Of a stretch of DNA of 64,000 bases, positions 24,220-31,601 are shown piece after piece. Every line of letters begins with the position of its first letter. Position 1 is the stretch's first letter. The stretch lies in the NCBI GenBank assembly GCA_902577075.1, contig CACGXV010000005.1, positions 1 through 64,000 on the forward strand, in the 5' to 3' direction. The position numbers were made by a program, and so were the translations under genes. The DNA is from an uncultured Pelagibacteraceae bacterium. GTDB lineage: Bacteria > Pseudomonadota > Alphaproteobacteria > Pelagibacterales > Pelagibacteraceae. The notes under the pieces were generated by a model that saw nothing but the letters and a program-made list of their open reading frames with translations, was not told the DNA's origin and did no database searches.

Positions 24220-24828
24220 ATGGCTAAAATAGTTTATATTCTTACCAATCAATCTATGCCCGATACTATTAAATTAGGGATCACAGACAATCTTGAAAGT
24301 AGAATGAAGCAATTAGACAATACTTCAACTCCTTTACCTTTTGAATGTTATTATGCGGTTGAAGTTCAAGATGCAAAAGCAATTGAGAAGAAAATTCATG
24401 AAGGGTTAGACGATAAAAGAATTAGACAAAGTAGAGAATTTTTTAATGCCACTCCAGAACAAGCAAAAGCGATATTGGAAATCGCTGAATTAATGGGCGG
24501 TAAAAATGTTACTCCTACAGAAGACGTTGTAGAAACAGCACAAGATAAGCAGGCTTTAGATAATGAGAGAAAAAGAAGAAGCAACATAGATTATTTTGGA
24601 ATTCTTGGAATACCAAAAGGTACAATTTTAACTTTTTCCAAAGACAAAAGTATAACTTGTGAAACAGCTAACGATGGTAAAGTTATTTTTAGGGGACAAG
24701 AAACTTCACTTTCTGGCTCTGCATTAACAGTAACTAATGAAATGGGCTATGACTGGGGACGAGTTCAAGGATCAGGTTATTGGTGTTATAAAGGAAAAAC
24801 ATTGAGAGATTTAGTTGCTGAACAGTAA
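24220..24828 (+). CDS. GIY-YIG (T5orf172/MUG113-like) nuclease-domain protein with C-terminal RAMA/DUF4357-like domain
   Basis: N-term VYILTNQSMPDTIKLGITDNLESRMKQLDNTSTPLPFECYYAVEV; C-term FGILGIPKGTILTFSKDKSITCETANDGKVIFRGQETSLSGSALTV...GYWCYKGKTLRDL. ATG at 24220 preferred over the upstream TTG at 24205. Confidence 0.72.
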   Translation: MAKIVYILTNQSMPDTIKLGITDNLESRMKQLDNTSTPLPFECYYAVEVQDAKAIEKKIHEGLDDKRIRQSREFFNATPEQAKAILEIAELMGGKNVTPTEDVVETAQDKQALDNERKRRSNIDYFGILGIPKGTILTFSKDKSITCETANDGKVIFRGQETSLSGSALTVTNEMGYDWGRVQGSGYWCYKGKTLRDLVAEQ

Positions 24829-24831
24829 TCA

Positions 24832-24873
24832 ATGAAAAAACTTTTATCGATCGTGTTTCTTAGTAATTTATAA
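24832..24873 (+). pseudogene. Possible signal-peptide remnant (MKKLLSIVFLSNL*)
   Basis: ATG at 24832 encodes a lysine-rich/hydrophobic leader that stops after 13 codons. Confidence 0.3.
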
Positions 24874-25428
24874 ATTTGCATCATTCATTTGTTTACATTG
24901 CCTGTGAGCCTCTAAAACAGAGGGTACAAGTTTATCTAACTTCCAATTGTTAACTCTAACATCAAAATAGTTTGCTGCTTTAAAATCTATACCATCAACG
25001 ATTTCAATCTCATACTTTTGAAATTCATCATAAAATTCCTTTAAAAAGTAGATGTAATCTCTGATGGGAAATGTACCAAGACTAAAAGACACTCTGTATC
25101 CCATTAAGAAAGGAGAAACACTCATTACGTTTGCTGTTAACTCAGCTCCGTTTAATTTAATAGGAATGTTTTTATCTACTAACTGTTTAATGTCGCCTGG
25201 TTTTTCATACGTGTAGAAAGTAAAATTATTATAAACTTTTGAACAATCATCATTTTTTGAGATAAAAAAGTTTAGACTATCGCCGTGTGTTACTTCTCCA
25301 GAAACCCTTGCAAAAGTTAAATCTTTAAATCTATCTATTTTCCATTCTTCTTCAGCTTGTGCTTGATATGCAAAGACAATAAAAAATAGTAATAAGTGTG
25401 ATAAAATAATAAGCAGAACTCTCTTCAT
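24868..25428 (-). CDS. Hypothetical secreted protein
   Basis: 186-aa ORF with signal peptide MKRVLLIILSHLLLFFIVFAYQAQA. Confidence 0.6.
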   Translation of the reverse strand: MKRVLLIILSHLLLFFIVFAYQAQAEEEWKIDRFKDLTFARVSGEVTHGDSLNFFISKNDDCSKVYNNFTFYTYEKPGDIKQLVDKNIPIKLNGAELTANVMSVSPFLMGYRVSFSLGTFPIRDYIYFLKEFYDEFQKYEIEIVDGIDFKAANYFDVRVNNWKLDKLVPSVLEAHRQCKQMNDANL

Positions 25429-25610
25429 GATTTGAGCTCCACTTTGTATCCGTGTTTCCTAAATATTTTTATGATCTTATCCCAGACTAAGCTGTTATGT
25501 TCTCCTGGTTTTATTTCAAATTTAAATGATTGTTTATATACGGGGCTACAGTTGTCGTATGCAATGTATGTATTCACGTGACAATACTTACAAACACGGT
25601 TTATTTCCAT
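25425..25610 (-). CDS. Small hypothetical protein with N-terminal CxxC
   Basis: 61-aa ORF MEINRVCKYCHVNTYIAYDNC...; overlaps the start of the next ORF by 4 nt. Confidence 0.45.
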   Translation of the reverse strand: MEINRVCKYCHVNTYIAYDNCSPVYKQSFKFEIKPGEHNSLVWDKIIKIFRKHGYKVELKS

Positions 25611-25674
25611 ATATTAGAACTCCTAAGGTTGGTTGATTTTTTTAAGGTTAAAAGTTTATAGTTAGTAATAGACT

Positions 25675-25770
25675 CAATCCTTTTCTGCTTACTCGAATTA
25701 CGCAACAAGGGAGATAATAAAAAAAGCGGAATACGATAGAAAAGGATTGAAATCCAATGCATTCAGTAAG
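25675..25770 (+). ncRNA. Candidate structured RNA / interleaved inverted repeats (pseudoknot topology) upstream of the zinc-finger/WYL-helicase operon
   Basis: A=CAATCCTTTTCT (25675-25686) with A'=AGAAAAGGATTG (25738-25749), perfect 12 bp; B=CTTACTCGAAT (25688-25698) with B'=ATTCAGTAAG (25761-25770), one bulge; order A-B-A'-B'. Alternative inner pairing ATTACGC (25697-25703)/GCGGAAT (25726-25732). Confidence 0.4.
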
Positions 25771-25866
25771 AAAACATATGTAATTGTTTTTATTAGGTCG
25801 GAAAATTGTTCGAAAAAAGAATTTTACAATTAATTACAACTGACAAAAATTATGTTAATTTTTTAG

Positions 25867-26610
25867 ATGTCTTATACGAAGCCCTGTAATAAATGTGGTC
25901 AAAGAATAAGCTTAAGACAAATGCCTGCAGGACAGTGGGTTGCTTTTGATGTCTCAACTGAAGATCAACATGTTTGTGGCGTTCAAAATGCACCAGATAT
26001 TTCAATTAAAATTAAAGGAAAGAAAAAAAAGGAACCACAAGAAGAAGAAACTATTGATTTAGGTTATGATGGTTCTGATTTAGAAATTGAAGAAGAGGAT
26101 GATATTGATGAAATACAAAATGAAAATAATACTTACGACACCACTTCTGGAATTCATAAATGTATAGATAAATCAATCAAAAAACAAAAAAGAATACTTA
26201 TTGATTATTTCAGTGAATATAATGGGGAAAATACTCAAAGAGAAATTAGTCCGATTAAAAAGTTTAAATATAAAAACAAAACTTACCTGCAAGCTTATTG
26301 CCATAAAAGAAAGGCTGAGAGAAATTTTTTAACAAGAAGCATAGAAACAGCAAAAGAAATTGACAAAAAAAGAACCAAAATTAAATTTGGAAAACCCAAA
26401 ACAAAATTTTTAGAAAATCAAAGCAAAAAAGATGAAGATGAAAATGAAAGTAATAGATATAAATCAAAAAAAATTATTAATGAGAATGGTTTTCGTGAAA
26501 CAAGTAGAGAAGTAGATACATCTTCCCAAACACCCGTATGGTTATATATAATAATTGCTGTAATTGTGATGGGTCTAGCAAGAGGTTTTCTAATTCCATT
26601 AATGGATTAA
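25867..26610 (+). CDS. N-terminal zinc-finger + WYL-like domain + C-terminal TM protein
   Basis: CNKCGQRISLRQMPAGQWVAFDVSTEDQHVCG; WYL-like IDYFSEYNGENTQREISPIKKFKYKNKTYLQAYCHKRKAERNFLTRSIETA; C-term WLYIIIAVIVMGLARGFL. Confidence 0.65.
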   Translation: MSYTKPCNKCGQRISLRQMPAGQWVAFDVSTEDQHVCGVQNAPDISIKIKGKKKKEPQEEETIDLGYDGSDLEIEEEDDIDEIQNENNTYDTTSGIHKCIDKSIKKQKRILIDYFSEYNGENTQREISPIKKFKYKNKTYLQAYCHKRKAERNFLTRSIETAKEIDKKRTKIKFGKPKTKFLENQSKKDEDENESNRYKSKKIINENGFRETSREVDTSSQTPVWLYIIIAVIVMGLARGFLIPLMD

Positions 26611-29600
26611 ATGTCAGAAAAAGAAAAAAAAAATGATCAGGATTTTTCAATTATTGAAAACTTTGTTTCTGCTTTAAACATAGAATTCGAAGAAGCAAAA
26701 AAAAGAAATGTTGAAAAACAAATTGTTCTTGAAAATGGTGAAAGAGGAGAACAATTAGGTAGCAAATATTTATATACCTTTTTTTTAGATCAAGATTTAA
26801 GGATTGGCAGAGCTAAGGATGATATGCCTGTTCAGCTTTTGATTGGTGATGAAAGTGTAGATGCAACGGTTGTTTCAGTTGCTGAAAAAAAAGTTATTAT
26901 TTCATCAGATAGAGACTTTGGACCAATATTACATCAAGCAACATTAAAAATAGATAATTCCTACTTAATTGAAAAACTGAAAAAAGTTTATGAAGAATAT
27001 TTAGAAACTAAAGAGGGTAAAATAAACTTAGATACTCTTAAAAAAACTTTATTTTTAAAAAAAGGAAATGTCTCTGAGGAAAAACCTAGTATCAAAAAAG
27101 ACACTTTAAATGATGAACAATTCCAGGCTGTAAAAACTTCTCTGGGTAGTGATATTGTTTACATTTGGGGACCACCTGGAACAGGAAAAACTCACTGTAT
27201 ATCTAAAGTAATAGAGGCTTTTTATTACGAAAAAAAAAAGGTTTTATTAGTTTCAAATACAAATGCTGCAGTTGATATTGTTGTAAAGAATTTAGGGGAT
27301 CGACTTTATAAAAAAGATAAAGATTTCAACGAAGGAAGTGTTTTAAGGTATGGAGACATAGTCAACGAAACCCTGAAAAATAAATATGGAGAATATGTAA
27401 ATGTTGATAGGGCAGCAGAAAGACTAAGTCAAAAACTAATTGAACAAAGAAAAATAATAGAAAAACTAGTAGAACAATTAAATCAAAAAGCTGAACCTCA
27501 TAAAAAAATAATTGAAGCTTTTAACACTATTACTCAATTTGATTCTCAATATCAAAATTTAAATCAGAGAAGAAAAGATATGGAAGGTTTCTTGGAAAGA
27601 GCCAATCAGATGATTGAAGATGCAAACTTATCGATCAAAAATTACAATAAATTAATTAAAGAATATGAAAATAAAGGATTTTTTGGAAAGATGTTTTCTG
27701 AAGATCCTGAAGATCAAGAAAGAAAGATTAATTCCAAAAAAGGAATAATTGAGAATATTAATGAAAAGAAAAAAACTTATCCCGTTGAATTAAAGAAGGT
27801 AAAAATTCAAATTTATGATCTAGAGAAGAAAATAGAGAAAAGTCAAAAAATTGTTGTTGGAAAAAACTTCGAAAAAGAAAATCAATCTCTACAAAAGTAT
27901 TTAGAAAAAATAGATACTCACACTATTGAGATAAAAAATATCAATGACCAAATACAAGAAGTCAAAATAGAAGTTTTAAAAAATTGCAGAGTCTTGGCTG
28001 CTACTGCAACAAAAACATATTTGAAACCTGAAGATTTTTCTGAATATGATGTTGTTATTATTGATGAAGCTTCAATGCTTATCCTTCCCCAAGCAGCCTA
28101 TGCCGCAAGTCTCTCAAGGGAAAAAGTAGTTTTGGCAGGCGATTTTATGCAGTTACCACCAATCATTACCACAGACGATAAGCATTCTAATTACGATATT
28201 GTAGAGAAATACCTAGGCCATGCTTTTGATTTTATTAATGTAGAAAAACTAATTTCTAAAAAAACTAACAACATTATTACTTTAAAAAGACAGTATAGAA
28301 TGAATGAAAAGATTTGTTCTTTAATAAATAAATATTTCTATGATGGTAATTTAATTACAGATGTAAGTGTAAAAGATAAAAAATATCCAAAATTAATTAA
28401 TAATAATTTAATTTTGATAGATACAGCAAGTGCAATTCCATTTTGTCAAATGCCAGCTGAAGGTTCTAGGTATAATTTAGTCCATGCTGCGGCAGTTAGA
28501 AATTTGTGTGTTTATTTAAAAGACCAAGGTTTAATTAAAGATGTAACTTCAGTAGGTGTTACAACGCCATATAAAAGACAACAAGTTACAATCGATGATT
28601 TATTAAAAGAACATTCTCTTAATGATGTAGTTACCGGTACTGTTCATAGATTTCAAGGTGATCAAAAAGATATTGTTATATTCGATATACCAGATAGCGA
28701 AGGTGTTTTTCCATCACCATTAATTGAAGCTGCATCAAGTAGAGATTCTGGAGCAAAATTAATGAATGTAGCTTTTAGCAGATCAAAAGATATCTTAATT
28801 GTTTTTGCTAATGTTGCTTATTTACAAGAAAGATTATCACCAACTTCTATATTAAGAAACTTGATTGTTGATATTCAAAATCGTGGAAAAATAATTGACT
28901 TAAAAGAAATAATTAAACTTGGTCCATTCACATTACCTTCAAGACCAAAAACTTCACCACAAACTAAAATTGATATTAAAGACGATGAAGCAGGTTGGTA
29001 TGATGAAAATAATTTTGAAAAACCTTTTGAAAAAGATTTAAAAAAAGCCAAAAAATCAATCGTAATATTTTCAGCATTTTGTACTGAGAAAAGAACTGCA
29101 TATTGGGGTGATATCCTAAGACAAAAAAAAGAAGAAGGTGTAAAAATTAGAGTTGTAACAAGAGGTCCAGTTAATCAAGGGGCTACCTTAAAAGAGACAG
29201 CAACTTTAGCATTGAAGAGTTTAATAAAATTGAAAATAAATGTAGATTTGAGAAGAGATATTCATCACAAAATGGTGTTTATTGATGATGATGTTGTTTG
29301 GAGTGGATCTTTAAATGTTTTGTCTTACGGAGGTAATTCGACACAAGCAGAAACTTTTATAAGATTCACAAGTAAAGCTTTTGCACAAAGAGCAGCCAGA
29401 AACTCAATTTATAAATCACAAATATTAGAGTCTGAAAAAGATAAAAAAATTGATTTACTTTCAATGTTAGCTGAAAGAGAAAACAGAGATTGTGAAAAGT
29501 GTGGAAAATTAACTGAAGTTTGGTTTAGAAAGAAAGGGGGTCGTGCACCATTTTTAAAATGTATTAATTGCAGCAATCTTCAAGATTTTAAAAAAAGAGC

Positions 29601-29805
29601 AGGAAGAACAAATGCTGGATATGAAAATACTGACTCAAAAGGCAGATCTAAAATGACAGCAGCTATTGAAGAAGAAATTAGATATTGTCCTAAACATGAT
29701 GAAAAAGTCGAGCTAGTATTAAAGAGAAGTAGATATGGACCATTTTATTCTTGTTCAAAATGGAAACGAGATAAATCAGGATGTAATTATACTGAAAAAG
29801 TTTGA
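26611..29805 (+). CDS. SF1 (Upf1/Dna2-like) helicase fused to PLD-family nuclease and C-terminal zinc ribbons (type II Mokosh-like)
   Basis: Walker A GPPGTGKTH, DVVIIDEASM, GDFMQLPPI, SVGVTTPYKRQ, GTVHRFQGDQKDIVIFD, SRSKDILIVF; PLD motif HHKMVFIDDDVVWSGSLN; CEKCG...CINC and CPKHDEKVELVLKRSRYGPFYSCSKWKRDKSGC. Confidence 0.88.
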   Translation: MSEKEKKNDQDFSIIENFVSALNIEFEEAKKRNVEKQIVLENGERGEQLGSKYLYTFFLDQDLRIGRAKDDMPVQLLIGDESVDATVVSVAEKKVIISSDRDFGPILHQATLKIDNSYLIEKLKKVYEEYLETKEGKINLDTLKKTLFLKKGNVSEEKPSIKKDTLNDEQFQAVKTSLGSDIVYIWGPPGTGKTHCISKVIEAFYYEKKKVLLVSNTNAAVDIVVKNLGDRLYKKDKDFNEGSVLRYGDIVNETLKNKYGEYVNVDRAAERLSQKLIEQRKIIEKLVEQLNQKAEPHKKIIEAFNTITQFDSQYQNLNQRRKDMEGFLERANQMIEDANLSIKNYNKLIKEYENKGFFGKMFSEDPEDQERKINSKKGIIENINEKKKTYPVELKKVKIQIYDLEKKIEKSQKIVVGKNFEKENQSLQKYLEKIDTHTIEIKNINDQIQEVKIEVLKNCRVLAATATKTYLKPEDFSEYDVVIIDEASMLILPQAAYAASLSREKVVLAGDFMQLPPIITTDDKHSNYDIVEKYLGHAFDFINVEKLISKKTNNIITLKRQYRMNEKICSLINKYFYDGNLITDVSVKDKKYPKLINNNLILIDTASAIPFCQMPAEGSRYNLVHAAAVRNLCVYLKDQGLIKDVTSVGVTTPYKRQQVTIDDLLKEHSLNDVVTGTVHRFQGDQKDIVIFDIPDSEGVFPSPLIEAASSRDSGAKLMNVAFSRSKDILIVFANVAYLQERLSPTSILRNLIVDIQNRGKIIDLKEIIKLGPFTLPSRPKTSPQTKIDIKDDEAGWYDENNFEKPFEKDLKKAKKSIVIFSAFCTEKRTAYWGDILRQKKEEGVKIRVVTRGPVNQGATLKETATLALKSLIKLKINVDLRRDIHHKMVFIDDDVVWSGSLNVLSYGGNSTQAETFIRFTSKAFAQRAARNSIYKSQILESEKDKKIDLLSMLAERENRDCEKCGKLTEVWFRKKGGRAPFLKCINCSNLQDFKKRAGRTNAGYENTDSKGRSKMTAAIEEEIRYCPKHDEKVELVLKRSRYGPFYSCSKWKRDKSGCNYTEKV

Positions 29806-29808
29806 CAC

Positions 29809-30261
29809 TCAATCAGACACACAACGACTTAAGGCGAAAAGATTTAAAACAATTACAAAAACCCAAAAATAAAACTCAAAACCTTTCTTTTTAGGATTTC
29901 TGTATGTATTAAAGTTCTCTGTTTTATAATTTGATATTGGTTCAATTTCTATATCTTCATCATTTTTGTTTTTTTCATTTGTGTAATTTACAACTTCGTT
30001 TGTTTTTAAATTTTCTAATCTTTCTTCAAGCACTTCAATTTCTTTATCAATTTCACTTTCATATCCAAGATCTATAATATCATCATCTTCTACCTTATTT
30101 TTTTGCTTAGCTAATTTCTTTATTGCAGGATCAGCTTTATTTTTCTTCCCACATTTGTGTGGTTTTTCAGTAGAGACATCAAAAGCAACCCATTGACCAG
30201 CTCGCATTTCTCTCATGCTTATTCTTTCCCCACATTTGTTGCATGGTCTTATGTAAGCCAT
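29809..30261 (-). CDS. Zinc-finger + coiled-coil + C-terminal TM protein, paralogue of 25867..26610
   Basis: MAYIRPCNKCGERISMREMRAGQWVAFDVSTEKPHKCG near-identical to the N-terminus of 25867..26610; shared IDLGY linker; C-term TM FYFWVFVIVLNLFAL. Confidence 0.65.
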   Translation of the reverse strand: MAYIRPCNKCGERISMREMRAGQWVAFDVSTEKPHKCGKKNKADPAIKKLAKQKNKVEDDDIIDLGYESEIDKEIEVLEERLENLKTNEVVNYTNEKNKNDEDIEIEPISNYKTENFNTYRNPKKKGFEFYFWVFVIVLNLFALSRCVSD

Positions 30262-30446
30262 TAATTATTTCTTTTCGATCTGGTTTCCTCGTTTATTTTT
30301 CTTCCATATTCTCTGATTTGCATTCTCTCAATTGCTTGAAGTGATTTTTCTTCTTTAATTCTCTTATTTCTTCTGATTATCGCAATTATGAATAGAATGA
30401 TTAAAGATTTTCCTAAAAATAAAAAAACAATTGCGCTCGTTTCCAT
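30261..30446 (-). CDS. Small single-TM hypothetical protein
   Basis: 61-aa ORF METSAIVFLFLGKSLIILFIIAIIRRNKR; start overlaps the neighbour's ATG region by 1 nt. Confidence 0.5.
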   Translation of the reverse strand: METSAIVFLFLGKSLIILFIIAIIRRNKRIKEEKSLQAIERMQIREYGRKINEETRSKRNN

Positions 30447-30448
30447 AA

Positions 30449-31318
30449 TTAAAAATTCTTAATCCTTTTCGCTAAACTTGATATACCAGTTACATTAGAT
30501 ATGTTTTCAGCCTGTTTAGATATATTTTCTTTGAACCAATTATAAATTTCAGAAACATCTAATTTTTTGAGAGATTTTTTTATACTTACTGCAACTGCTA
30601 AGCCAACAATAATACCAATTAGAGGACTTGAAAATAAACTTGCTGTCATGATAAATGACCCCATTCCAACAAAACCTTTAATAGTACCTGACTTAAATTT
30701 GTTTTTATTCTTATTTTGAGTGTATGATTTTGCTAGAGACACGATTGAGATGATTAACAAAATCGGATTTGCTCCTACTGCACCCGCTAAACCAAGTGAA
30801 GCACATAATTCTGCAAATTCCTCTTTATCTTTTTTTTTCCATCCAAAGAAAAGTGCCACGACACCCAAGGTTGAGCTAAAAACCTCCAGTAAATTTACAG
30901 ACTGAAGGTCATATAGCCAACTTTTTTTTATAAAGAATTTTTCACTTATGATTGAAGCCAATTTATCATATGAAGCTTTATCTTCTATATTGTGCAAGGG
31001 TATACCCATTGGAGTTTGAAGATCTTTAGCCATAGAAATAAAATAATTTTTTAATTCTTCGATATTGCTATCATTTGGAAGTGTGTTTTTCACTTTTTCC
31101 CACATTAAAATAGGGGAATGACTATGATCAAACATTCTATGCAGATAAGAAGCTATTCCAGTATCATTATAGAATTTGTCAATCGCTTCATCATAAACTG
31201 ATGGCGTTTCATCAATTATTTTGGAGAAAAATTTTTCAAGCTGTTTACCGTATGGAACAGCTAACAAACCTGACAAACCAATTGAAAATTTATTTGTTAA
31301 GTTTTTAAAGATTTTCAC
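30449..31318 (-). CDS. Hypothetical multi-pass membrane protein
   Basis: 289 aa with several hydrophobic helices in the C-terminal half; soluble N-terminal domain DHSHSPILMWEKVKNTLPNDSNIEELK. Confidence 0.65.
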   Translation of the reverse strand: MKIFKNLTNKFSIGLSGLLAVPYGKQLEKFFSKIIDETPSVYDEAIDKFYNDTGIASYLHRMFDHSHSPILMWEKVKNTLPNDSNIEELKNYFISMAKDLQTPMGIPLHNIEDKASYDKLASIISEKFFIKKSWLYDLQSVNLLEVFSSTLGVVALFFGWKKKDKEEFAELCASLGLAGAVGANPILLIISIVSLAKSYTQNKNKNKFKSGTIKGFVGMGSFIMTASLFSSPLIGIIVGLAVAVSIKKSLKKLDVSEIYNWFKENISKQAENISNVTGISSLAKRIKNF

Positions 31319-31556
31319 TGTTATAGATTAACAAATCCTAAAGAATGAGACAATATAGTTAAATCTTACTTCATGTACGCTTCAAAGAAAGAGCTTTTAA
31401 ATTTAATTGACCATATATTAGATTTAAAATAGATTCTAAACAGTATTGGAATTATCAATTAAACTTTATGATTAACCTAAGTTTAATAGTCTATTCATGG
31501 TACAGAAAGATGGAAGCATATAGTGCGTTTAGAATTATTGTTTATCAACAGAAATA

Positions 31557-31584
31557 GAGCGGTATCAAAAACACCGATACGCTC
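31557..31584 (+). promoter_or_regulatory. Hairpin upstream of the SGNH-like gene
   Basis: GAGCGGTATC-AAAAACACC-GATACGCTC, 9 pairs with one bulged G. Confidence 0.4.
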
Positions 31585-31601
31585 TTAAAATATGATTAAA
31601 T

